The notes under the pieces: model-generated
What the model was told of the DNA's origin: nothing
Seen by the model: the letters and a program-made list of their open reading frames with translations, nothing else
The model's database searches: none
Part shown: one piece after another, positions 26,599-35,500 of the stretch
How the letters are laid out: every line of letters starts with the position of its first letter
How positions within the stretch are numbered: position 1 is the stretch's first letter
NCBI RefSeq assembly: GCF_022532105.1
Contig: NZ_CP092832.1
Location: 620,001 to 684,000 of the forward strand
Source of the DNA: Flavobacterium sp. HJ-32-4
Lineage (GTDB): Bacteria; Bacteroidota; Bacteroidia; Flavobacteriales; Flavobacteriaceae
Direction of reading: 5' to 3'
DNA: 64,000 nucleotides
Position numbers and translations under genes: made by a program

Positions 26599-27544
26599 CC
26601 TTCTGGCTGCTCTTGCGCTACTTCCCGTGATATTCCTCTCTTGTGATGATGTTATGGAAGAGGACATAACCAATCGATCCGTCAATTTACTTGCACCCGC
26701 AGACGGCGCGACCGTTTCCACTAATGTGGTACACTTTGAATGGTCTGAAATGGATGGCGCGGACGATTATCGCTTACAGATTATAGACGAAACCCAATCA
26801 ACGGTACTTGATACGCTTATCAGCGAACGCCTATTCGCCTACGCCATGCAGCCCGGGCATTATCAGTGGCGGGTGCGGGGCGAGAATTTTGCCTATACCT
26901 CCTCATACTCTTACACGTCAGAATTTGACGTAGTCCGCACAGATGACCTCTCATCGCAACAAGTTGTTCAGACGGCGCCAGCGGCGGGTCTTTTTACCAA
27001 GAACACCTCGCTGACATTACTTTGGGATTCCGTATTTGCGGCAGATTCATATGATCTGACAATTTATAACCTCACAACAGGAAGCGTCTCACAACAAACC
27101 GGCATTACATCGACCACATTCACCCTTTCAGGTACAGCACTTGAATCGGAGGGGGAATTCCAATGGAAGGTTCGGGCAAAGAATAGCGCAAATGGAACAG
27201 AGACTGCCTATAGCACCCGCAATTTCTTCATCGACAGAACGGCGCCGCAGGCCCCTTCCTATAACACCCCGGCGGCAAACGCAACTGTTTCATCGGGAAC
27301 AGCCGTGAACTTTACCTGGTCAACGGTTACACACGGAGACAATGAGAGCCCCATAAGCTATACACTCGAGATATCCGAGTCGAACACGTTCACCTCGGTT
27401 CTCCAGACTTATAACGTCGCTGTAAACTCGCAAAGCCATACGTTCTCAACAAGTGGTGATTTCTATTGGCGCTTACGATCAAAAGACGCAGCTGGGAATA
27501 TAGGGAGTTACGGCCCTGCGTATAAGGTGACGGTCACGCAATGA
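26579..27544 (+). CDS. Lipoprotein with three Ig/FN3-like domains in the T2SS-like operon
   Basis: The signal peptide ends LPVIFLSC, a proper lipobox. The mature part holds three ~90-residue beta-sandwich domains: 37-117 (VHFEWSEMDGADDYRLQI), 125-215 (LTLLWDSVFAADSYDLTI) and 225-320 (VNFTWSTVTHGDNESPISY). All carry the xxxWxxxxxADxYxLxI pattern used by Bacteroidota surface lipoproteins. It overlaps genes on both sides, so it belongs to the secretion operon. Proteobacterial T2SS operons have no such member. It may serve as a pilotin substitute, as an outer-membrane anchor, or on the surface; these are inferences. Confidence 0.75.
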   Translation: MKTIRLSLLAALALLPVIFLSCDDVMEEDITNRSVNLLAPADGATVSTNVVHFEWSEMDGADDYRLQIIDETQSTVLDTLISERLFAYAMQPGHYQWRVRGENFAYTSSYSYTSEFDVVRTDDLSSQQVVQTAPAAGLFTKNTSLTLLWDSVFAADSYDLTIYNLTTGSVSQQTGITSTTFTLSGTALESEGEFQWKVRAKNSANGTETAYSTRNFFIDRTAPQAPSYNTPAANATVSSGTAVNFTWSTVTHGDNESPISYTLEISESNTFTSVLQTYNVAVNSQSHTFSTSGDFYWRLRSKDAAGNIGSYGPAYKVTVTQ

Positions 27545-28029
27545 TGAAAAAGAAACTAAATGTGGTGCTCCTACTTGTCGTGGTTGGCGTTTGGGGAACG
27601 GCTATATACCGCTATGTAGCACATTTCTTTTCTAACGACACTTTGACATCGATTCCTGTGGGGGATGCATCCCGTGCTATTTCCTTACACGAAAAAGATA
27701 CATTTGCGCTTGCTGACATACAACGCGATCCTTTTCTAGGCAAAACCTATCCCGCTCGTGGCGCCGCAACTGCCGGCCTAAGGCCATCGAAATCATCCAA
27801 CTCCCCATTTACGAAAAAACCGCGGGTCACCCCTGTGGCTCCCGACATTCGTTATTTTGGCTATATCGGGACCAATGAAACCACCACGTTCCTACTGGAG
27901 TTAAATGGCGAGCTACAGAAGATTCGTAAAAATGAAGTAAAAAACGGCGTTAAGGTCTTATCATTTTCAAAAGACTCGATCACGATTCGGTATGACGGAT
28001 CTTCGTATCGATATGCAAAAAACAAATAA
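27541..28029 (+). CDS. GspC/PilP-like linker protein
   Basis: A 162-residue protein with one N-terminal transmembrane helix (LNVVLLLVVVGVWGTAIYRYV). A flexible Ser/Pro/Lys linker follows (~75-100), containing the DIQRDPFLG motif, which matches the 'DPF' motif found before the HR domain in PilP/GspC. A small beta-domain ends it (~105-160; YFGYIGTNETTTFLLELNG, then SFSKDSITIRYDG), as in the HR domain of GspC and PilP. It joins the inner platform to the secretin. It is the last gene of the operon and is followed by a strong terminator. Confidence 0.8.
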   Translation: MMKKKLNVVLLLVVVGVWGTAIYRYVAHFFSNDTLTSIPVGDASRAISLHEKDTFALADIQRDPFLGKTYPARGAATAGLRPSKSSNSPFTKKPRVTPVAPDIRYFGYIGTNETTTFLLELNGELQKIRKNEVKNGVKVLSFSKDSITIRYDGSSYRYAKNK

Positions 28030-28032
28030 AAA

Positions 28033-28060
28033 AACCCGAACGTTATGTTCGGGTTTTTTT
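28033..28060 (+). terminator. Bidirectional intrinsic terminator closing the secretion operon and the tRNA gene
   Basis: A perfect 9-bp stem (AACCCGAAC / GTTCGGGTT, loop 28042-28046) is followed by a T run on the plus strand and flanked by an A run on the other side. It can therefore stop both the T2SS-like operon and the minus-strand tRNA gene, whose 3' end is at 28061. Confidence 0.9.
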
Positions 28061-28137
<77 letters not shown>

Positions 28138-28150
28138 GGCTAAGTGGAGG

Positions 28151-28179
28151 CAAATATAGTATTTTCAAGCCAATCCCAA
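28151..28179 (-). promoter_or_regulatory. Promoter of tRNA-Ala
   Basis: On the minus strand a TTTG/TTG box (28177-28179) is followed after 18 bp by TATATTTG (28151-28158). This fits the Bacteroidota -33/-7 consensus and puts the transcription start a few bases before the tRNA 5' end at 28137. Confidence 0.7.
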
Positions 28180-28222
28180 AACGGTTTACCCAAAAATCGT
28201 ACCTTGTCACAAAGATTCTACT

Positions 28223-28984
28223 ATGTCCGATTCCGGTTCTATTTCGGTCTCGATCCGCGGTAATGCGGCGTATGTCACATTCGGTCACCCGGCTGGAAAT
28301 TCCTTTCCATCTTCGCAATTATTAAAACTTACGGAAGCCCTGGGGCAACTCGCGCACGATCCAGCCGTGGCGCTGGTGGTGCTGCAAAGCAGTGGCGACG
28401 GGGCCTTCTGTGCGGGCGCTTCATTCGATGAGCTATTGTCAATCTCTGATCCGGATGCCGGCACTCGGTTCTTCTCGGGTTTCGCCAACGTCATCAATGC
28501 CATGCGACAGTGCCCGAAACCCATCATCGGACGGGTGCAGGGGAAAGCCGTGGGCGGCGGCGTCGGATTGGCTGCTGCCTGTGATTACGTATTCGCTACC
28601 CATGCGGCGTCGGTACGGCTATCAGAATTGGCGATTGGCATTGGTCCTTTTGTCATTGCGCCGGCCGTCGAGCGGAAGGTAGGCAAATCCGGACTCGCAG
28701 AGCTCTCATTTGCGCCGTCGGAATGGAAGGATGCGACGTGGGCCCTGCAACGCGGCCTTTTCTCGCGTCTGTGCGACGATATCGCATCCATGGATGTGGC
28801 GTTGGACAACTTTATCGAAACCCTGGGCGGTTGCAATCCAGAGGCGTTGTCGGAAATGAAAAAAGCGCTATGGGAAGGCACCGATCACTGGGGCACCCTG
28901 TTGTATGAACGCGCAGCGATCTCGGGTAGTCTGGTGCTGTCGGATTTTACACGGCAAGCGCTGGAAGCCTTTCGGAAGAAATAA
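28223..28984 (+). CDS. Enoyl-CoA hydratase/isomerase family protein
   Basis: A 253-residue crotonase-fold protein. The two oxyanion-hole segments are visible: SGDGAFCAGASFDEL (first) and GKAVGGGVGLAAACDYVFA (second). The region of the catalytic glutamates reads RLSELAIGIGPF. The Glu of the SELAIG segment is the usual second acid, while the first is less clear, so hydratase, isomerase or methylglutaconyl-CoA hydratase activity cannot be separated. It stands alone between the tRNA gene and convergent queD; the two stops are adjacent (28984/28985). Likely acts in fatty-acid or leucine breakdown in the cytoplasm. Confidence 0.85.
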   Translation: MSDSGSISVSIRGNAAYVTFGHPAGNSFPSSQLLKLTEALGQLAHDPAVALVVLQSSGDGAFCAGASFDELLSISDPDAGTRFFSGFANVINAMRQCPKPIIGRVQGKAVGGGVGLAAACDYVFATHAASVRLSELAIGIGPFVIAPAVERKVGKSGLAELSFAPSEWKDATWALQRGLFSRLCDDIASMDVALDNFIETLGGCNPEALSEMKKALWEGTDHWGTLLYERAAISGSLVLSDFTRQALEAFRKK

Positions 28985-29437
28985 TCAGGGGTTATCGGAA
29001 GCGAACCACTCGGCATAAGACGTTTCGGTCTCTTGTAGCCTTAGCGAAAAAAGGCTGACATTAGACGGGAGGCGTTTTTGGAGCTTAGCTGCGAAATCAA
29101 TGACCATATTCTCACTCGTCGGTTGGTAGTCAACTAGAATGACGTGATGCCCGCGCTCCCGAAGTTCCTTGGCTAATTCCACGTGGGGCGTACCGCCGTT
29201 GAAGACCGTGGCATGGTCAAATACATCGACGATCTCCTCGCGGACGATTTTCTTCAGATCCGAAAAATCAATCACCATCCCATACTTTACATGCGCTGTA
29301 TCGGCCAAGGGCGTTCCGATGACGGTTACTGACAGTTTATAGCTATGGCCGTGCACATTACGGCATTTGCCATCATAGCCATAGAGGGCGTGGCCGGTTT
29401 CAAAACTAAACTGCTTGGTGATACGGATTTTCGTCAT
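28985..29437 (-). CDS. queD: 6-pyruvoyl-tetrahydropterin synthase / QueD family
   Basis: The 150-residue product converts dihydroneopterin triphosphate to 6-carboxytetrahydropterin in queuosine (preQ0) synthesis. The zinc ligands are seen as H16 (SFETGHALYG) and H29/H31 (NVHGHSY), with the catalytic Cys C25 just before (KCRNVHGH). A Glu near the end (LQETETSYAEW) matches the substrate-binding position. The ATG at 29437 starts the family N-terminus (TKIRITKQFSFETGH); a longer frame reaches 29476 but would run through the promoter. The -7 box is only 4 bp upstream, so the mRNA is probably leaderless. No other queuosine gene lies nearby. Confidence 0.9.
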   Translation of the reverse strand: MTKIRITKQFSFETGHALYGYDGKCRNVHGHSYKLSVTVIGTPLADTAHVKYGMVIDFSDLKKIVREEIVDVFDHATVFNGGTPHVELAKELRERGHHVILVDYQPTSENMVIDFAAKLQKRLPSNVSLFSLRLQETETSYAEWFASDNP

Positions 29438-29441
29438 GCGA

Positions 29442-29472
29442 CAAAGGTAGGCGACAATCGACAAATACACAA
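29442..29472 (-). promoter_or_regulatory. queD promoter, apparently leaderless
   Basis: On the minus strand TTG (29470-29472), 20 bp of spacer, then TACCTTTG (29442-29449) match the Bacteroidota consensus. The ATG follows the -7 box after only 4 bases, so the transcript should begin at or next to the start codon. Confidence 0.7.
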
Positions 29473-29651
29473 TCATTGCCCTTGACGTTCCCGACTGAAC
29501 CGTTGCGCCCGGACGGAGGCGGAAATCGCACGCCGGGCACGGGCCCGACTTTGCCGAGCAGCGGGGCGACCAGCGGAAGCCCGGATGCGAGAGACAAAGA
29601 TGCGCGGGGCCCAGTGGGATTGCAGTCGTAGGCCGTGAAGGCGCCCAAAAA

Positions 29652-29681
29652 CAAAAATCCCAGGCAAGTATACCCGGGATT
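29652..29681 (-). terminator. Intrinsic terminator after the OmpA-family gene
   Basis: On the minus strand AATCCC pairs with GGGATT, extended by two GC pairs past one mismatch, followed by a T run. It lies about 24 bp after the stop of the OmpA-family gene and closes the surface operon. Confidence 0.75.
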
Positions 29682-29704
29682 CTGTTTGGACGTTTTCAGG
29701 TCGC

Positions 29705-31585
29705 TTATTTCTTCACGATGAGGAACTCGCTTCGGCGGTTCATCGCGTGTTGTTCTTCGGTGCAGGCCTCTTTGCAGTCGACCTTCGGCTCGCTCTCGCC
29801 ATAGCCCTTGCCCGAGATGCGGTCTTTGGAGATGCCTTTCGAGATGACATACGCCACCGTGGACTTGGCACGACGCTCGGAGAGGTCGAGGTTGTATTTG
29901 TCGGAACCGCGGTTGTCGGTGTGCGACTTGACCAGTATCACCATGTTCGGGTTGTTATTCAGCACCTGTACGAGCTTGTCAAGTTCGAAAGCGCCCTGCG
30001 GGGTGATGTTGCTCTTGTTGTACTCGAAGAAGATGTCTTTGAGGATGATTTCGGTCTCGGTCACGATCACATCGATCGGGTTCAATGCCGCCGGTACCTC
30101 TACCTTGCCGCCCTTGTTCTTGTCGATACCAAAGGTGCCGCTCTCAAAGCCGTCTTTCATCGCCTGGACGGTGTAGGACTTGTTACACTCTACCGTATAG
30201 ACCACCGCCCCGTTCGAGTCGGAGTTGCGCGTCTCAATCACGTTCTTCTTATCGTCGAGGATTGCCACGCGAGCCCCGTCAATCGGTTGGCCTGTCTTGG
30301 CGTTGGTGACCATAACCGTGGCCTCTACGCTACATATTGGGTCGGCGATGTAGAGATCGTCACTACCCGAACGGTTCGAGGCCAAAAAGCCAATGTTCTG
30401 GGCCGTGTTGAAGCTGAAGGAGAAGTCGTCTTTCTCACTGTTGACCGGCTTGCCTAAATTGGTCGCCTCGGCCGGTTTCTTGGTATCGAAGACAAAGATG
30501 TCGAGTCCGCCAAGGCCCGGTTTGCCGTTTGAGGCGTAATACAGCAGTCCTTCGTCGGTAATCGATGGGAAGTTCTCCGAGCCTTCGGTGTTGACCATCT
30601 TGCCCAGGTTCTCCGGTGTGCCGTAGGTGTCGCCGTTGATGGATACCTTCCAGATATCAGAGCCTCCGAAGCCACCTGGCATATCCGATGAGAAGTACAG
30701 CGTCTTGCCGTCTTTGGAAAGGCTTGGGTTGCCGGTAGAGTACTCCTTGTTGTTGAAAGGTACTTCCTTGACATTGCCCCAGCCGTCGCCGGTCTTGGTG
30801 GCTTTGTAGATGTAGACCTGTCCGCGGTTAAGCTTCGCGTTCTTTACCTTTCTGTCCTTTACGTATTCCTTTTCCTTGAAGCTCTCCGAGGAGAAGTACA
30901 TCGTCTTGCCATCGGCGCTTATCGTAGCCGGGCCGTCGTGCCACTTGCTGTTGATACCCGTAATAGGGGTAGGTTCTGCATAGCTGCCATCGGCGTTGCG
31001 AACCGCCTGGTACATATCCAGATACGGCTCATCGTTCCAACCATAGGTCTTGCGCGACTTGTTGCGGGCCGAGGTGAAGTAAAGGAAGTTGTCATTGGAG
31101 AGCACAGGGCCAAAGTCTGACTCCGGGCTGTTGATGGCCATTGTCTTTACGTTGAAGGCCTTGCTCTTGTCAAGAAGCTTGGGAAGGTAGTCCGGGTTCT
31201 TCATGAACTCCACCGCACGTTGGTCCGAGGGGGCCATCGAGGCGAACTTCTTCATCCATTTGTTGGCCTCTTCATACTTGCCGTTCATCTTCAGCATCTG
31301 GGCATACTTAAAGTACGTCTCAGCATCCTGGGGCTCGTTGATGATACGGGCATACCACTTGGCTGCTTCCTTCGGGTTGAACATATTGTAGTAGGCTTCG
31401 GCCAGTTGCTTGTACACATAGCTGCTCCCCTTCTTCTTCTCTACCAACGATTCGTATTCCTTGGCGGCATCCACATACTCCAATCGACGGAAGAGCTTAT
31501 CGGCCGTCTCAGTGTCTCTGTTCTGTGCCTGCACCGAGAATGCGGCAGCTAACACAAAACTGAATATAAGTGCTGTTTTTTTCAT
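29705..31585 (-). CDS. OmpA-family protein with TPR-like and PD40 repeats
   Basis: The ATG at 31585 gives a signal peptide (MKKTALIFSFVLAAAFSVQA); the frame is open 21 codons further. The ~626-residue protein has TPR-like helices (25-125; EYVDAAKEYESLVEKK, YEEANKWMKKFASM), then WD40-like PD40 beta-propeller blades (150-410; GPVLSNDNFLYFTSARNK, GNPSLSKDGKTLYFSSD). A carboxypeptidase-regulatory-like beta domain follows (~425-500), and an OmpA peptidoglycan-binding domain ends it (~515-626; HTDNRGSDKYNLDLSERRA, MNRRSEFLIV). It sits in the outer membrane and periplasm. The order adhesin, PorP/SprF, OmpA is a standard T9SS-linked surface module, and the protein likely anchors it to the cell wall. 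Confidence 0.93.
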   Translation of the reverse strand: MKKTALIFSFVLAAAFSVQAQNRDTETADKLFRRLEYVDAAKEYESLVEKKKGSSYVYKQLAEAYYNMFNPKEAAKWYARIINEPQDAETYFKYAQMLKMNGKYEEANKWMKKFASMAPSDQRAVEFMKNPDYLPKLLDKSKAFNVKTMAINSPESDFGPVLSNDNFLYFTSARNKSRKTYGWNDEPYLDMYQAVRNADGSYAEPTPITGINSKWHDGPATISADGKTMYFSSESFKEKEYVKDRKVKNAKLNRGQVYIYKATKTGDGWGNVKEVPFNNKEYSTGNPSLSKDGKTLYFSSDMPGGFGGSDIWKVSINGDTYGTPENLGKMVNTEGSENFPSITDEGLLYYASNGKPGLGGLDIFVFDTKKPAEATNLGKPVNSEKDDFSFSFNTAQNIGFLASNRSGSDDLYIADPICSVEATVMVTNAKTGQPIDGARVAILDDKKNVIETRNSDSNGAVVYTVECNKSYTVQAMKDGFESGTFGIDKNKGGKVEVPAALNPIDVIVTETEIILKDIFFEYNKSNITPQGAFELDKLVQVLNNNPNMVILVKSHTDNRGSDKYNLDLSERRAKSTVAYVISKGISKDRISGKGYGESEPKVDCKEACTEEQHAMNRRSEFLIVKK

Positions 31586-31604
31586 TGTCGTGTTCAGGTT
31601 TATG

Positions 31605-32528
31605 TTAGAAAAAACGTGGTGAACGTGATACCTTCTTCGGGAAGTCAAGATCGAACAAAAGGATGATCTCGTGCGAAGACGTGGTAACGGTCTTGATATC
31701 CGAGATCACATGGTCATAGGCATAACCGATGCGGATGTTCGGGTTGATCGCATAGTTCACCAATCCACCAAAGCTGTCATCTACACGGTAGGTGGCACCG
31801 ATTTCAAACTTCTCATTGAAGAGGAAGTTGGTCGAGACATCCACCGACGTAGGGGCATCAAAGGCACCTTTCCACATCGCAAAGGGCTTGAACTTAACCG
31901 TCGAACTCAGGTTGAAGACATAACCTCCGGTAAGGAAGAAGTGCCGCGTCTCGCTGCCGAACTTCCGTCCGTTGTAGTCCAGTTGGGTCGCCTTGAGCAT
32001 GTTCGGTACCGAAAAGGCCAGGTAGTAATGGTCGGTGTAGTAGAACAAACCCCCACCGATGTTCAAATACACATTGTTGGTGTTCTCCTGGAAGGCGTCA
32101 TCGCTCGGGTCGGGAAGGTTCCCGTTGTTGATGTCGCTGTATAGACCGATCCGCTGGAAGGTAGCGCCCGCCTTCAGACCAAAGGCCAGGCGGTGCTCAC
32201 CGTTCAAACGAAGGGTGTAAGAGAAGTCGCCATAGGCGTTCTGCTCCTCTACAGGACCTATCTTGTCCGATATCACCGAAAGACCCAAACCTACGTTCCT
32301 GCCAACAGGCAATGAACCTGAAAAGGTCGCCGTCTCAGGGGCACCGTCCAAATTAACCCACTGCTTGCGGTAGAGAAGACCCATCGAGAGATGGTCTTTC
32401 GAGCCCGCATACGCCGGGTTCATAACGTTCATATTATACATATACTGCGTATAGTGTGGATCCTGCTGCGCATAGAGACCCGTAGCACCCAGCAAAACGG
32501 CTAACGCCGCCAAATATAGTTTCTTCAT
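31605..32528 (-). CDS. PorP/SprF family type IX secretion membrane protein
   Basis: The 307-residue protein has a signal peptide (residues 1-20, ending LGATGLYAQ). The family start QQDPHYTQYMYNMNVMNPAYAGS is cleanly present, broken only by minor changes, followed by beta-barrel strands to the C-terminus (HEIILLFDLDF). In F. johnsoniae SprF is needed to display the SprB adhesin; each PorP/SprF paralogue is thought to serve the large type B sorted protein encoded beside it. Here the partner is the 2272-residue protein immediately upstream (55 bp), and OmpA follows 19 bp downstream. Outer-membrane location is expected. Confidence 0.93.
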   Translation of the reverse strand: MKKLYLAALAVLLGATGLYAQQDPHYTQYMYNMNVMNPAYAGSKDHLSMGLLYRKQWVNLDGAPETATFSGSLPVGRNVGLGLSVISDKIGPVEEQNAYGDFSYTLRLNGEHRLAFGLKAGATFQRIGLYSDINNGNLPDPSDDAFQENTNNVYLNIGGGLFYYTDHYYLAFSVPNMLKATQLDYNGRKFGSETRHFFLTGGYVFNLSSTVKFKPFAMWKGAFDAPTSVDVSTNFLFNEKFEIGATYRVDDSFGGLVNYAINPNIRIGYAYDHVISDIKTVTTSSHEIILLFDLDFPKKVSRSPRFF

Positions 32529-32545
32529 CTGTATGGTAATTTATA

Positions 32546-32565
32546 GCCTGCCCCGAAGGGCAGGC
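32546..32565 (-). other. Hairpin with TTCG loop between the adhesin and PorP genes
   Basis: On the minus strand GCCTGCCC pairs perfectly with GGGCAGGC around a TTCG tetraloop. No T run follows, so it is not a normal terminator. It lies 18 bp before the PorP/SprF start and may stabilise an RNA end or tune the ratio of adhesin to PorP expression. Confidence 0.7.
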
Positions 32566-32583
32566 CTGAATTTAGGTTGCCGT

Positions 32584-35500
32584 TTATCTGTTGATGTAAA
32601 TCCAGCCCGTCAGCTGGTCGCCTTCCGCCGTCTCTATAACATAAAAATACGTAGCCGAAGGAAGCGTCTCGCCCCCAGCAGAATGACCATCCCACTGGTT
32701 GGTGTAGTTCAAATACTCATACACCTGGGTGCCGTAACGATTGAAAATCGTCAACTTCTTGACGTTATAACCACTCAGATCAAACGTGTCGTTCTTACCA
32801 TCCCCGTTCGGAGAAATACCACGCTGGATGCCGCAGGCGATGATCAGTTCAGATTCAGAAGCCGTTTCCGTACAACCATCGGCCGTTGTGACCGTTACCT
32901 GGTAGGTACCGCCCACGGTCGCGATGATCACAGCCGGATCCGTTGTAGGCTGCACGCCAGGTCCTGTCCAAGAGTAAGTGGCGGTGGCTGGGTCGAACGA
33001 GTTGTTCACCGGCTCAGCATGGAACCTATAGGCGCCGTCCTCACAACCGTGCGTCACCATCACACCAAAGGATGGGATGATTGTTACCGGGGTCGATGCC
33101 TGGAACGCACTGCATGCACCATTTGCCGGCAAGGTGTAATAGATCGTGTACAGACCGCCGCTGCTGGCCGATGGGTTAATCTCACCCGTGGCAGCATTAA
33201 TAGTCAGACCTCCCGACGCACTATATACACCTCCTGCCGGAGCCGTATTGGTCGGCAACTGCGCGCCAGCATCACTACAATAGCTGCTGCTCGAATAGCT
33301 GATAGTGCCCGTATATGCTTCGGTTACCGTCAGTGTAAACTGCTGACTGTCACCACTACAAGGCCCGTTGTTCGTGATAGTGTTCGTGATCAAATAAACG
33401 CCTGCATCGGAATTCGCCAGATCAATAGCACCCGTAGCAGCGTTAATTGAAAGCCCCGCCGGTGTAGCTGTAAAGGTGCCTGCGACGGTACCCGTTGCCA
33501 AGGACGGTGTTAGCTGGCCTCCGTCGGTACAATAGGATGTGGAAGGATAGCTGAAGACAGCGCCGAACTGCTCGTAGATGGTCAGGTTAAACGTAGCCAC
33601 GTCTTCCAAACAACCACCGCTTGCCGCCCGTGTATTGGTCACCGTATAAGGGCCAGGTGCACTCGCGCTCAGGTCGATTGTACCTGTGGCCGCATCAATC
33701 ACAAGGCCTGCAGGTGTAGACGTAAACAAGCCTGCTGCACCTGTAGTGAAGATAGGCGATGGGTCCGCTTCCGTTTTACAATATTGGTTTGAATCATACG
33801 TGAAATCGGCTATTTGTTCCAGTGACACGGTAATGGTTACCGGATCGCTGACAACCTCATCACACTCACCCGAAGCCGCAATCGTATTGATAATTTCATA
33901 CGTTCCTTCGGCGCTGGTCGCAAACGTAATCACACCCGTACTCGGATCGATATCCAACCCAGCCGGCGTAGCAGAGAATTGTCCTGCCGTACCCGTCAAA
34001 ACAGGGCTTATCGGTGAAGCGGACGTACAGTAATTGGTCTGCGGATAGGTGAACGCAGCGACAGGCTTCGGTGTAATCGTCACATCGAAGGTGGCCTCGA
34101 CGTCGATACATCCGTCGACACCTACAATGAAATTCTTCACGGTGTACGCCTGTGGTGTACTGCCCATGATATCAATTTCACCCGTAGCAGCATCGATCAC
34201 AAGACCATCCGGCGTAGCAGAGAACAGACCTGCAGTTCCTGTTACTGTTGGCAAAACGGTAGCAGGCGTACCATCCTGGCAGTAAGAAGCCGATCCGTAT
34301 GAGAAAGCTGGATCTGGCAATGGATTCACTACCAAATTAACCGGCACTACCGCATAACAGGTAGACAACACCACGCTTTCCACTCGGATATAAACCGTCT
34401 GTGACCATTGCGTTGTGGTGTCGAAAGGTATAGAGGTGTCGATCGCTCCGGTGTCGCCTCCGGCTAATGCCGAATCAATATGGTAGGTTACCACATAGTC
34501 AGCTGGGTTCAGGTCACCCAAGACCGCCGGTGTGATAGCTGTAAGGTCGAACGAACCCAGTCCGTCACGCGAAATGTCATCACAGATCACAACATCTGCA
34601 GGGGTGTCTGCCTCAACGGCTGGTCCCAGCGTCACGACAATGGTGTCCTCTTCAAACGTAAAGCCGCAACGACCGCGCACCTTGTATGTTCCGGATTGTG
34701 TTGCCGTGAACGTAGACGATGTTGCGCCCGGGATTGGAGTGCCATCATTGTATGACCATTCGAATTCAACCGGTGTGAATTCCGGCGCAATTCCGACAAG
34801 CGCGCTCAACTCAACGCTTGGTTGTCCGCAGACGCTTATATCATCTCCCAGGTTCACACCACAACATGAGGTGGTCGCGGCATCCGGATCAGATATATTC
34901 GTTTGTGCAATACTGATTTGGCCTGCCGTGTTTGCAAAGTTCGTTACCAATACCACGTAGTATTGGCCCGGTTGCGCATTCTCAATAGTAAGGGATTCGA
35001 CAGGTGCCCCGCTGTAACTACAATCTACCACGTTTCCTGCCGGATAGAAATCCGGGTTCGTGGTGTTGTTAGGACATGGCGGGTTACAAGGTCCGAATAC
35101 GATTTGGTCGCAGCTTTCCGTATCGGTGAACGGACCCCATGCGACAAAGTCGACATCCAGCGGTGTACCCGTTTCAGCGCCGGTTTCATAATCAATCTGG
35201 GTATTCTGGTGAATCGTAAACACCAGCGTACCCGTACCATCTATCTTCAGAATGTGATAGGTCGGGTTCGGTGCCGTGAAGAGACACGCAATTTGCCCAG
35301 GGCTCGGAAGTCCTGTGCTGTTGTCGTATACATCCGGAGCAGTTACCGGTTTAGCACAAAGTGTCACCGCATTTTCGCAGGTCGAGATACCCTTTACACA
35401 TACGTCGAATGTCACAACCTGAGGCGTTGATCCGACTGACCATACCCGTACATAATAGGTCTGATTGACGACGTAGGTAGTATTCAGGTTCGTCAGTCCG

